From the NCBI RefSeq assembly GCF_000247695.1, contig NW_004624849.1, forward strand, positions 3,718,198 to 3,782,197: a stretch of 64,000 bases of DNA, in the 5' to 3' direction. The notes under the pieces are model-generated. The model saw nothing but the letters and a program-made list of their open reading frames with translations, made no database searches and had not been told where the DNA came from. The translations under genes were made by a program, and so were the position numbers. The stretch comes from Heterocephalus glaber (Eukaryota; Chordata; Mammalia; Rodentia; Bathyergidae). Below are positions 23,178 through 32,772 of the stretch, one piece after another (the first letter of the stretch is position 1; each line of letters begins with the position of its first letter).

Positions 23178-23275
23178 GAGCTGGGGATTTAGCTCAGTGG
23201 TTCTGCTGCCTGCCTCGAAAGCACAGGGTCCCAAGTTCAATCCCCGGTACCAAAAATAAACAAACAAAAAGGCAA
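23178..23275 (+). mobile_element. ID SINE
   Basis: A sense ID (gctggggatttagctcagtg ... gttcaatccccggtacc) with an aaataaacaaacaaaaa tail. The flanks aaaataaaactatgg and caaaacaaaactatg are a diverged target duplication. Confidence 0.9.
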
Positions 23276-23786
23276 AACAAAACTATGTAATAGGTATTTA
23301 TTTTTGCTGTTTGATAAATGAGAAAGTGGGCTCAGAGAGTTTGAAGGACCCGCTTAAGGACCCAGGGATAGTGCGGTGGCCTCTAGCAACTGATGATGCT
23401 TTTGTCAAAAAACACTTTAGGCTTTGACACTGGATATTAAAATTCCTTCTACAAGTCTGAAGTCTCCTGGTACCAGGCAGAATGAGATATTCTCAGGTGT
23501 GTGTGGCCTCACCAGCCTTTGCCCTCATCAGGCCCTGAAGCTGAACAGAGACAGCTCCAGGTCACCCAGAGGGGAGAGCTGAGGCTGAGTATAGCAGTCA
23601 GGCTGCCGGGGTGGCAGGGTAGAATGGCGGGAGGAACAGCCACTCCTTTACAGGTGCCATCCTTTGTAGAGAAACTTTCACCTGGACCAAATTCCTGCAT
23701 CACTAAGCTTCTCTAAGAGATTCTCTTGGGCAAAAGTGACAATGAAGAGGAGGAGGAGGAGCCATTTTCCAGCACCTTCTGAGTAC

Positions 23787-24160
23787 AGTAAGTCCCGACT
23801 AACAAGTTCTGTTCCAGGAGAACATTCATAAGTCAGATTCCTTCCTGAGTCTGACAAAGTGAATCTTAAACGCCTTTAATACAAATATACAGTGTATATT
23901 GCTTTGCACTTCCTAGCAGTCCCCTCCATATCACCACTGCTTTTCCTCTTGCTTCTGGACATCCTGGCTCTGATAGAGCACCGTACTACTGTACACTACT
24001 GCATTGTGTAGTAAGCAAACAGCAGCACAACTGTTAAGTGTCCTGCAGACATGTGAGTTACTTCCACGATTTGTTAGCATCTAAGAAAGTTTATAATTTG
24101 AGGTCCCTTCATATCCATGAATGTTCGCAACTGGAATATTCGTTAAGTCAGGGACTTGGT
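23787..24160. mobile_element. TIR-bounded DNA transposon, probable Tc1/mariner type
   Basis: The left end 'agtaagtcccgactaacaag' and the reverse complement of the right end 'gttaagtcagggacttg' match as inverted repeats. Both ends abut TA (acagTA, ttggTA). The interior is non-coding. The family name is not certain. Confidence 0.6.
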
Positions 24161-24359
24161 ATTTCAGACACTGCTGGACTTTATCTATATGAACTCAGAT
24201 CTATTAATTCTCGCCCCAGGAAGATGTGATCATTTCTATTTTACAGATGAAGAAACTGAGTAAAGGAGAGAAATAACTCGCCTAGGTCAGTGAGTGGTAG
24301 AACCCAACCCTGAACAGAGGTGGTCCAAGTCCCAAACGCCTGTATATCTGCTAGGCTGT

Positions 24360-24450
24360 ATTAGACTGCCACTTGGTTAGGGCTGTGTCTCCAACACCCT
24401 GGTGTCTGCCAGGTGCTCAGCATGGGGTTTATGAATGAAAAATGAATGAA
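24360..24450 (+). mobile_element. L2/MIR 3'-end fragment
   Basis: 'gtctgccaggtgctcagcat ggggtttatgaatgaaaaat gaatgaatgaat' is the common L2/MIR tail with tgaa repeats. The open frame at 24446 starts inside this tail. Confidence 0.5.
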
Positions 24451-24956
24451 TGAATTTGTGGTTATACTGCCACTGATGTCACAAGTTGCTGGACACTTTC
24501 TCAGGGTCCACTCCCACTGCTGGGGCAAAGTCCCTTTGGAAACAGAAATTCTGACCAGAAAATCAGTAATTTTCACCTGCCTCGTGAGTGAAGGATCCAC
24601 TAAAATCATTCACCACCACCTGGCTAGAAAAGAAGCACCAAAGCACTTCTTCTGGACGATGTTACAGCAGGTAAGTTTTAGAGGTGACCTGTTGTAAATG
24701 GGAAAAGAATAATCCTCACAATCTCTTCCATGCGCAATATCCTTTAGCAAAAACAGCAGCTTAGGGATAGGGAAACAGCTCTCAGAGAACCTGCCTAGCG
24801 CGCCCTGGACTCCACTCCCAGTGCAGAGAGAGAAGATAAAAGAGAGACAGATACAGACAGAGACAGAGATGGGGGAGGTAAAGACAGATATCAAAACTCA
24901 ACAATATCCCACCTGCAGGGTATACACCAACAACCAGGAAGGGCCTCTTATGATCT

Positions 24957-24988
24957 TTTTTTTTTTTTTTTTTTTTTCCGGGGATCGA
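24957..24988 (-). mobile_element. ID SINE 3' fragment cut by gap
   Basis: A T tract followed by 'ccggggatcga', the start of an antisense ID core, interrupted by the run of N. Confidence 0.75.
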
Positions 24989-25088
24989 NNNNNNNNNNNN
25001 NNNNNNNNNNNNNNNNNNNNNNNNNNNNNNNNNNNNNNNNNNNNNNNNNNNNNNNNNNNNNNNNNNNNNNNNNNNNNNNNNNNNNNNN
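24989..25088. other. assembly gap of exactly 100 N
   Basis: One hundred ambiguous bases between two T-rich ID ends. The round length suggests a placeholder gap of unknown true size. The frames shown as crossing it (24782-25213 minus, 24821-25165 plus) are artefacts. Confidence 0.97.
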
Positions 25089-25182
25089 TTTTTTTTTTTT
25101 TTTTTTTTGGTACCTGGGATCGAACTCGGGACCTTGTGCTTTCGAGGCAGGTGTGGTACCACTGAGCTAAATCCCTGGCCTT
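25089..25182 (-). mobile_element. ID SINE at gap edge
   Basis: A T tract of about 18, then ggtacctgggatcgaactcg ... gagctaaatccctggcc. The sequence may be a different ID from the fragment on the left of the gap. Confidence 0.88.
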
Positions 25183-25198
25183 TTATCATGATCATTTT

Positions 25199-25300
25199 TT
25201 TTTTTAAACACACATTTTATTTATTTTGGTACCGGGGATTAAACTTGGGTCCTTGCGCTTATGAGGCAGGCACCGGAACCACTGAGCTAAATCCCCGGCC
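25199..25300 (-). mobile_element. ID SINE with perfect target-site duplication
   Basis: An antisense ID (ggtaccggggattaaacttg ... gagctaaatccccggcc) with an unusual T/A tail, flanked by a perfect 15-bp repeat, tatcatgatcatttt, at 25184-25198 and 25301-25315. Confidence 0.93.
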
Positions 25301-25461
25301 TATCATGATCATTTTAAAGAGAGGAAAATGGAGCCGGGAACCCCAGAGCCCCAGAGAGAGCAGCTAGTACCAGCTAACCCAAATCCTGAGTTTACAGGTC
25401 CTTATTGCTTTCTAACATGGTCATCTCCTTCAACACCTGCACAATTGATGTTTCCTTTTTT

Positions 25462-25547
25462 CAATTTTTTTTGCGGAACCAGGGATCAAACTCAGGACCT
25501 TGGGCTTGTTTGGCAGGTGTGGCACCACTGAGCGAAATCCCAGGGCC
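25462..25547 (-). mobile_element. ID SINE
   Basis: An antisense ID (cggaaccagggatcaaactc ... gagcgaaatcccagggccc). The flank gatgtttccttttt recurs after it as cacgtttccttt, and again after the next ID. Confidence 0.87.
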
Positions 25548-25559
25548 CTCACGTTTCCT

Positions 25560-25646
25560 TTATTTTTTTTTTTTGGTACCGGGATCAAACCAAGGACCTT
25601 GCACTTGCCAGGCAGGTGCGGTACCACTGAGCTAAATCCCTAGCCC
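25560..25646 (-). mobile_element. ID SINE sharing a target with its neighbour
   Basis: An antisense ID (ggtaccgggatcaaaccaag ... gagctaaatccctagccc). The flanks cacgtttccttt and catgtttcca copy those of the ID just before it, so this is a second insertion at the same target. Confidence 0.87.
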
Positions 25647-25649
25647 TCA

Positions 25650-27581
25650 TGTTTCCATTTTTGACAAAAGAGGAGTGATGCTCAGAGAGGGAAATTGGCT
25701 TGCCTGAAGAAGTGGCTGAAACACAAACCTTTTCCTGATTCTGAATCCAGTGCTCATTACCATATCCTGCCTGCCCTACAGATGGGCACAGTCTCCAGGG
25801 GAGGAATCCAGGGGAAAGCTAAGCTCTGCATGTCCTCCCTTGAGCCCCCGGGGTGAACCTCTGGTGCTAAGCAAGCCCACTGCTCCTGTTTCTTGAGCCC
25901 TGCCCATCCCACCTCCATCCCGCTTCATGGTTTGAAAGCTGTTCAACCTGCCTAGACACAGAACTAGAGGGGCTGGGGAGCTGCCCCAACCACGGTCTCC
26001 ACCTCACAGCTCCTAACAAATGGCTCAACCCCCCCAGCCCAGGCCTGATACATCATTTCCCCTCTTTGTAGGACTCTCCCTTGGCCTCCACAGCATCCTA
26101 GGTACTTCTCCCATCAGACCTCTGTATGCAGAAATGACACCCTACATTTCAGGGGCCCTGAAGGGGGGACCAGCAGCTTTCTTAGATCTGGAGCCAAGTG
26201 TGAACACAGGAATGGTGCTGAACAAATGAATGAATGAGTGAATGAATGTCTAATCTAGCCTTCAGAACCCTGGTGAACCTGGATGTTTTCTTGCCTGATC
26301 CTAAGTATGCTCACTTGCAACAGGAATATCACCTGCTCCTTCCTTGTCCCCCCCTTCCCGGCCATCTCCTTGACTCTCCTGCTCTCACCATCCTCATCAT
26401 TCCCCTTCCGCTGTCTCTCTGCCCCCAAGTTTTTCCCCCTACTCCATCTCTCTTCCTCATCCCTGGGCCTCCCACTTCCCCCACACGGTATTCAAACAGG
26501 TTCAAGAACCAGTAGAGCAAAATCTGCCCTCTGCCAGCCAAGCCCCAGCCTGCACCCCAGCTCCCCCCGCCCCCACATTCCAATCTCAGATCCCCAGTGA
26601 CCCACTAGGAACAGGGCACAGCTCAAACCTCCATCCCCACAGAAACAGGATGAGCCAGTTTCTCCCAGCCCCCTCCAGGAACCTGGAGGAGCTCCCCCCA
26701 CCCCCACATACCCCTCCTCTCACTGGCTCATCTAGTGTGACAGCACAGAATCCACACAGCCTGTCAGCCCCTGCTGGGATCAAAGGGCCCCAGAAAGAGA
26801 GGCCAGGTTCTCACCCTCTCTCCTTACCTGGCCCTCGTGCCAGGAAGCTTTGCTGAGCGTGCAGTGTTTGGGCCTCGCCCTTGAAACAGAGCCCAGAGAA
26901 AGGAGCTGCACTTCGGGCTGAGATGCTCCAGCCTCGTGGGGAGGACACACTGACAGAAGTGCCGATAATTCCGTGATAAACGCTGGGCCAAAGGTATAGA
27001 CAAAGGGAGATGACTCATTCTGCCTTGGAGGTCAGGGGAGGAAATGGGACATCTGATTGGGTCTTGGGAGGAAGACAAGGGCATCCCAGGTGGAAGGGAC
27101 AAGCCAGGCAAACGAACAGGGGCAAGCATGCACAGGGCTGCCCTAGGAGGAGGGTGGGGCAGAACGGCACAGGATGCCAGGATAGGCCCTGGGCAGTGTG
27201 GAAGGACCATGGACTGGGTCTCTAGAAGGCAGTGGGAGTCCCTGGAGCCTATCTGCTGTGGTTCAGAAAGATTACTCCAACAGCCCCCTGAGCGGGGTTG
27301 CAGGGCGACTGGTGCAGAGGCTCTGGCTACAGCCCAGCTTCTCCTGTTACCGTTCTCTCTGAGCCAAGTCCTTCCCTCTTGGCCACAACTCACAGGCTAC
27401 ATCTCTTCCAGTCTCCAAAGACTTGCTCATTGTGTTCCTGCTGCCAGGAGTGTCCTTCTCATTCTTACCTGTGCCTGGGGCACTTGCTCAGGGGCCCCTC
27501 TTCCATGAAGCCTCCTACCTGCACAGAGCCCCCTACCCCAGGCTCTGGTCAAGGCCTTGGCCACCAATCCCTGGGATGTGA
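25650..27581. other. mostly unique, L2-like end, no gene recognised
   Basis: No SINE. 27345-27510 resembles antisense L2 ('ccaggagtgtccttctcatt'). An AP-1 consensus, tgactca, lies at 27011-27017. The minus frame 26824-27393 (189 codons) has no recognisable domain and no convincing start. Confidence 0.4.
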
Positions 27582-27732
27582 TTTTTTTTTTTTTTTGAAC
27601 AGGGTCTCCCTGTATAGTCCAGGCTGGCCTTGAGCTCACTGTGTAGCCTAGGCTGGCTTTGAATTCCGGGTGACACTCCTGCTTCAGCTTCCCAAGTGCT
27701 GGGGTTATAGGCACGCACCACCATGCCTGGTG
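27582..27732 (-). mobile_element. B1 SINE
   Basis: An antisense B1 with a T tail, 'gaacagggtctccctgtata gtccaggctggccttgagct', the doubled 'tgtgtagcctaggctggctt' block and 'ggcacgcaccaccatgcctg'. The flanks gggatgtgatttt and ggtgtgtgatctt form the target duplication. Confidence 0.9.
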
Positions 27733-28778
27733 TGTGATCTTTGAAATAACAGATGCAGGGATGTGTCATGCTTGGACCCTGACATAAGAGTTTGAAAACA
27801 GTGGGTCCTTAGACAGTCCTTGTCTCCTGAGGCTCAGTATCCAGGTTCCTGTCCCACAAAGACCTTGATCTGAAATACCTCTTGCTCCATGTGCATGTCC
27901 TCCTTCTTGGGGAACCACAAAAACACACATTCACACCATTGCACAGGCAGCCAATACAAACAAAGTGGTACAAATGTGGGTCAACATTGACACAGGATAG
28001 TAATAAAGACAGTAACAACCAGCATCTACTGGGACAGTGACTGTTCTAACCCTCATGTGGATTAACTAATTCAATCTTCATTATTGCAAAGTGATTCTTC
28101 CCATTGTACTGATGGGGACACTGAGACCCAGAGAAGTAAATTACTCCTCTACTATGTGCTAGGTCCAGCAGTCAACCCAGAGCCTTGTCCTGAAGCACCT
28201 CACCCCACAACCCCACCAGGTTAGGAAAAAGCAAGGTGCAGAGTAAGAGTCTCAGAGTGTTCTCACTTGGAGAAAAAGGAAACTATATATCTCCACATAG
28301 GATACACAGTATAAATTAAGTAACAAAAACTCAAAGGATACATTGAAAGTCCTAACTGGGCTCACCTGCACTAAGTGGTCTTTTAGTTTTTATACTTCCG
28401 AGGTATTTGCATTTTTCACAACGAGAAGGTACTCATTACTTGAGCAACAACAACAAAAAGGAGAGCAACTGTTAGGGTCTAAATTACTGTTTGTTGAATG
28501 AATAAACGACAGATCCATTTCCTAGGGCTGCCTTTTCAAACTGGGTATGACCTATCAGTAGATTGTGAAATCACTGACTTACTGGGTTGTAACCAGTAAT
28601 TCTTTTAGTCAAATATACTAGAACAGAAGGCATCAAAGACCAGCATTCATAGCAGAGGGCTTATTCACTACTAAACTTTCATTTCTGTTATATGATGTGG
28701 GTGTGAACAGCACTACGACCTAATGTATTTCTTCATACCGCAGGTCACTGGCAGGAGTCTTAAAGCCAACCTTCTTTG
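27733..28778. other. unique with MIR and old repeats, no gene recognised
   Basis: 28030-28150 is a MIR (gttctaaccctcatgtggat taactaattcaatcttc ... gacactgagacccagagaag). 28520-28720 ('actgggttgtaaccagtaat') may be an old DNA transposon. No exon is recognised. Confidence 0.45.
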
Positions 28779-28781
28779 CTA

Positions 28782-29144
28782 GGGGTCTACAAGAGCTGCA
28801 GCAGTGAAGACTCCATGGTCCAGTGGAAGTGGAGATGGCTCTGGAGCAGGTGAGAACTCTCTGTTTACAAAAGCCGAGGACACCTGGTCGGGGAAGGTCA
28901 CATTTTGCCCACTGGATAGCTGGCTTCTGGGGCCTGGATTAGCCTTGATACCCTCTCCTTCTCGCCAAGGTTTTTTGCTACGAAGGCTTTTTCTAGACTT
29001 CTGGGCTGAGGCTGCTGACACCAGAATGGCCATGACTGGCTCCACTGTTCCTTGCTCCTGGGCCCCAGATAACTTCTGGGCTGTCCAGAAAGGGGAGAAG
29101 GGTAGGAAATTAGATTTCTCTCCAGCTCCAGATTCAGAGGCCAT
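28782..29144 (-). other. 121-codon ATG-initiated frame, unrecognised
   Basis: On the minus strand an ATG with G at -3 and G at +4 (gggacATGG) opens MASESGAGEKSNF... and ends ...FTAAALVDP-stop. The centre is basic (KSRKSLRSKKPWR). Read upward, the frame stays open with no stop to about 29390. A polypyrimidine-like stretch ending in ccccag near 29368 could be an acceptor fed by the donor at 30737. A plus-strand frame (29026-29400 from its ATG) covers much of the same DNA, so coding status is undecided. Confidence 0.25.
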
Positions 29145-29426
29145 GTCCCAGGGAAGCCTGTGGAAACGCAGCTGCGGAGTGAATCGGGAGGGGCCACAGC
29201 TGGGTCTCCATCGAGGCTGTCTCCTAACCGGGATGGGCCTGACCCTAGCGGGAGTGAGGTCCATATGGAGAATGGAGAGGGGGGCAGGAAGAGAACCAGA
29301 GGCAGCCCTGGGTTCCCATCGCGCTGGCGTCCTCACATCAGAGCTGTTTAACCCACCCCCGCCTCCCCTCCTGGGGCAGCAGACAACCAAAAAAAGATAA
29401 AATAAAAAGAAGTAATTCCCCGGCTC

Positions 29427-29434
29427 TGACGTCA
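29427..29434. promoter_or_regulatory. consensus CRE (TGACGTCA)
   Basis: A perfect palindromic cAMP-response element in ctctgacgtcagcgcg, just outside the CpG island. CREB/ATF family proteins bind this motif. A second perfect copy lies 738 bp away at 30165. Confidence 0.7.
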
Positions 29435-30164
29435 GCGCGAGGTCTTAACAGCCAGGCAGCAGCATGAAACTGGATTGCAACCAGATGTAATGCCCTTGAA
29501 TTCTCAACACACCACTGCGTTGGAAGAGATACAGGGGAAGGGGCAAGCTTCGGGTGGGAGGGAACCGTGCAGGTCCCGCGCGGGTCTGGCATCAGGGCCA
29601 GCGGAAATCACGGTGAAGGCGCTGAGGGAGCCAGTGCCGAGTGCTGGGAAACGCCGGCCCGGGTCCGCCATTCAGGCGCTTGGCCTCCCCTCCCCCAGCC
29701 CCCCAAGAGCGCATTGTTACACTCGGTTTTATCCATTCAGAGCAGAAGCCCCGCCGCTCCCACCACCGAGGGCTCTCAGGAGGAGGGCACGGCTCCCGCC
29801 CGCACTCCAGCTTCTGGCGTGGACTGGAAAAGGACCAAGAGAGCCCCAAGAAGGGAAACCGCTCGCTGGGAAAACGGGCGCCCCAGGAAGCTGGGGCCGC
29901 TGCGACCTCGGGCCTGACTGGTGTTTCGCTTCCCCTCCGCTCCTCCTCGGAGGCCCCCAGTGCAACCAAAGCTCCAAATGTCACCCCCGCCTCCTGCGAT
30001 CCCCTCGCCCCCGCCGCGTTCGGCCCCCAAGTCCTCCTCCCGGGCCCCCGGACTCCCGATGCATGGAGTTCAACCTTGAAAGAGGCCGTGGGTAGGCCGC
30101 GAGCCTGGCCGGTCGCGACGCGGTCTGGGGGGCACCCGGCTCGCGTGTCCCGTGCTCCCTCCCG

Positions 30165-30172
30165 TGACGTCA
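30165..30172. promoter_or_regulatory. second consensus CRE (TGACGTCA)
   Basis: A perfect palindrome in ccgtgacgtcaccc inside the CpG island. Because CpG within CREs is usually lost by deamination outside islands, two intact copies are noteworthy. Confidence 0.7.
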
Positions 30173-31108
30173 CCCCCGAGGGGCCCCGGCGCCCGGGCCT
30201 GGCAGCCACGGAGCTCCCGGATCGCCTCCTGCTGAGGCGCGGGGCCTGAGCACAGGCCCAGGCGGGGACTTCGCGTGCCCCATCGCTCCACACGCTGTCC
30301 TGGCTCCCACGCGCGGGTCACGCACAGAGAAGCCAGCTCCCCGCCCCCACCCGGGCGCACTCACAAGGCTCCCCTCCCGCCCTCGGCGCCACGCAACTGC
30401 TCCCCACGTCCCCACCCCACGCTGGGCAAACATTCCGCGCGCCTCGGAGCACGCTGTCCCGGGACACCCTCGACTCTCGCTTCTCGCCCCCCCCCCACGC
30501 CAATCCCACCCAACCCCAGCCAGCCGCACAATTCCTTCAGAAGACCCTCCGCCGCGGCGCAGGACGCCCCCACTCTGCAGCTCCCCAGACGACCATTCGG
30601 TGACCTCGCGCACCCCCCCCCCACGGCACACAAAGCAATGACCCCGCGTCTCCACCCCCGCGCGCGCTCAGCCCCCAAGGAGCCTGGACTCCCCCGCGGA
30701 CCCTGCGCCCCCCGCGCCTCGGCGCTCGCTGCTCACCTCGGCGCCCGCGCTCACTCGGGGACCCTGCGTCTGGCGCTGCGACGTAGCGGCCCGGAGGCCT
30801 CGGCGGCCATGGGGGTCAGGCGCGGCGGCCCGACCGGCCCGCGGCCAGGCAGGAAGGAGGTGGGCCGCGGTGCCCCCTCCTCGCGCCGACGCTTGAGCCG
30901 CGGGCTGGGCGGCCTGCTCGGCTCGCCAGTCGCCCTCGCCGCCTTGCTCTCCAAGTCGCCTCTCGGAGCCTAGACGCGGGCGGGGGCGGCGCCCGGGAAC
31001 GCGGGGAGCAGGCGGCGCGGGGAGCGGGTCCTGGCCGCGCACCCGCCCGGGCTGCCTGGTGTCCGCGGGTGCCGCGGGGAAACGCGATCTCCTCCTCACA
31101 GGAAGAGC

Positions 31109-31123
31109 GGGCGGGCGGGCGGG
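31109..31123 (+). promoter_or_regulatory. G-quadruplex / tandem GC-box motif
   Basis: Four GGG tracts separated by single C bases (gggcgggcgggcggg). This satisfies the minimal four-tract quadruplex rule with 1-nt loops and overlaps Sp1-type GC boxes. Confidence 0.65.
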
Positions 31124-31232
31124 CGACGCGCGGGGGGAGCGGGAGAGCGAGAGCGCGAGGAAAAAAGTTCCCGGGCGGCCTGGCTGCGCTCGCTCGCGGC
31201 CCCGAGCGCCAGGTGGACCGTGCGCGCCCCGA

Positions 31233-31248
31233 CAGCACCCCCTGGCGG
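31233..31248 (-). promoter_or_regulatory. CTCF-like site
   Basis: The reverse complement, ccgccagggggtgctg, fits the CTCF core CCRSCAGGGGGCRCTR closely, with T for C in the ggggg(c/t)g segment. It lies in the upstream part of the CpG island. Confidence 0.55.
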
Positions 31249-31434
31249 TCCGAGCGCCCCACTGCAGCCCCCCCCCGCCCGCGCTCCGGCCGGGGTTGGG
31301 GGTGGGGTCTGGCGCAGCCCTGAACGACTCTCACGGGCCCGCCTCGAAGCTGGGGACCGGGGCCACAGTAGAGCTGAGGATTTGGGCTCAAATCCTGCCA
31401 TCAGATGCTTCCAGTCAATTTCAAAACTCCGTAA

Positions 31435-31925
31435 GTCAAATTTCTTTATTTAATGGACACCTGGCACCTTGCTGGGCACTAAGGAATCAATGGATACAAT
31501 GTGGTCCCTGTTGCCACGGAGCTGGCATCCTGGTGGAGAGAGACAGCCAGCCAAGAAATACTTCTATGCATAAAGAAGATAATTTTAGAGAGGAGAAGGT
31601 GCTAGGAAGAATATTAGCAGGTGAAGAGATGGACAGGGGCTGGTTAGCTAGAATAAGAGAAGGAGGCCTGTCTGAGCAAAGAACTCAATAGCAGGAAGAA
31701 GCTAATAGGGGTAGAACCTGGGGAAGAATATTCTCTGCAGAGAGAACAGCAAGTGCAAAGGCCCTGATTCAGGAGTGGGCTTGGTCAGTAAGTGGAAAAA
31801 GTGGAATTCAGACTTAATGGAAGGCTAGGGCCTGCAAAACTGCAGAAGCTTTGGTGGGAATTGAGTTGCAACCCTAGCGCTATGGGACGAGAAGCTATTG
31901 ACAGATTTTAAAGCAGGAGAATGCT
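31435..31925 (+). mobile_element. L2 LINE 3' region
   Basis: Sense L2 landmarks in order: 'tggacacctggcaccttgct gggcac', 'gagctggcatcctggtggag', 'agcaagtgcaaaggccctga'. About 490 bp, old, with no conserved frame. Confidence 0.7.
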
Positions 31926-31949
31926 GGGTGAATGAGTGTGTGAGTGAAC

Positions 31950-31982
31950 TTTTTTTTTTTTTTTTTTTTTGTACTTTTTTTG

Positions 31983-32031
<49 letters not shown>

Positions 32032-32105
32032 GTACGGAGGATTGAACTCGGGTCATTGCACTTGTGCAGCAGGCATCGAAACCACTGAGCTAAATCCCCG
32101 GCCCT
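31950..32105 (-). mobile_element. ID SINE with an expanded T tail, plus a truncated ID
   Basis: A T tract of 22, then gtactttttttggta, then about 48 T, then a full antisense ID (ggtacggaggattgaactcg ... gagctaaatccccggcc). The first short block may be the stub of an earlier ID whose tail was the target. The flanks gagtgaactttt and aagtgaactta mark the duplication. Confidence 0.85.
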
Positions 32106-32289
32106 AAGTGAACTTATTATAGACCCCTTGCACCATTGCTACTCCAAGGTTGCTTTCTCTCACCTCAGCTCAGGTGGGTGCCCACTGCCATCTGTTTGGG
32201 AAGCTGCCCCCCCACCCCACCCAGCCTCAGGACCAGATCAGCAACCTCACTGAAGCCTGTTCCATTGTCCTTTGCTGGAGGTCAGTGTC

Positions 32290-32570
32290 AAGGTGTCAGA
32301 GCACCCAGTTGACCTGGGGCAAGTGAGTCCTCCTCATATACCTCAGTTTCCTCATCTGAGAAGTAAGGCATTGTGCCAAGTACATGGCCTTTACTCTGAG
32401 CCCAGTCCTGCACTTTCTCCACATCATCCAACTGATTCCTGGCAGTGTGAGGCAGATCCATCTCGCTTTGTGAAAAAAGGAAACTGAGGTGCAGAATGGT
32501 GATGTCACTTGTCCAGATTCTCAAGCTGCAGTGACAGAGCCAAAACCCACACCTGCAGTCTTTTGTGCTA
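32290..32570 (+). mobile_element. MIR fragment
   Basis: 'cctggggcaagtgagtcctc ctcatatacctcagtttcct catctgagaag' is MIR core sequence. The following text is a second MIR-like piece. Confidence 0.5.
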
Positions 32571-32656
32571 TGCTCAGTCACCCATCTTTCAGGTCCAAGG
32601 TGAAAAGTGAGACAGAAGCTGGATCACAGTGTGGATGAACAGTGTTGTGGTTTTTC

Positions 32657-32755
32657 GTTTTTTTTTTTTATATAATTTTTTTGGTACCAGGGATCTAACT
32701 CAGGACCTTGCGCTTTTGAGGCAGGTGGCAAAACCACTGAGCTAAATCCCTGGCC
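32657..32755 (-). mobile_element. ID SINE
   Basis: An antisense ID (ggtaccagggatctaactca ... gagctaaatccctggcc) with an interrupted T tail. It lies directly before another ID. Confidence 0.88.
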
Positions 32756-32772
32756 CTCCTTTGTTTATTTTT

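Larger units (their letters stand above)
30737..31300 (-). other. candidate non-coding first exon with strong donor, minus strand
   Basis: On the minus strand the CpG island reaches CGAG|GTGAGC with the exon ending at 30737, a strong donor. A short ATG frame (MAAEASGPLRRSARRRVPE-stop) lies just before the donor and would act as an upstream ORF. Its start has C at -3, which is weak. The transcription start is not defined; 31300 is a guess from the island edge. Confidence 0.4.
29540..31350. promoter_or_regulatory. large CpG island, promoter candidate
   Basis: About 1.8 kb of CpG-dense DNA free of SINEs, the strongest promoter-like block in the window. It holds a consensus CRE, tandem GC boxes, a four-tract G motif, a CTCF-like site and a minus-strand splice donor. 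Long open frames on both strands (for example 29475-30095 plus, 29592-30293 minus, 30816-31391 minus) reflect GC bias and are not called genes. Confidence 0.7.

Noticed and set aside
24782..25213. Proteins crossing the N run
   Set aside because: They contain translated unknown bases and SINE sequence.
29475..31391. Several 140-233-codon frames on both strands in the CpG island
   Set aside because: GC-rich DNA is poor in stop codons. The frames overlap in most phases, mostly start at non-ATG codons, and their Pro/Arg/Gly-rich peptides match nothing I know.
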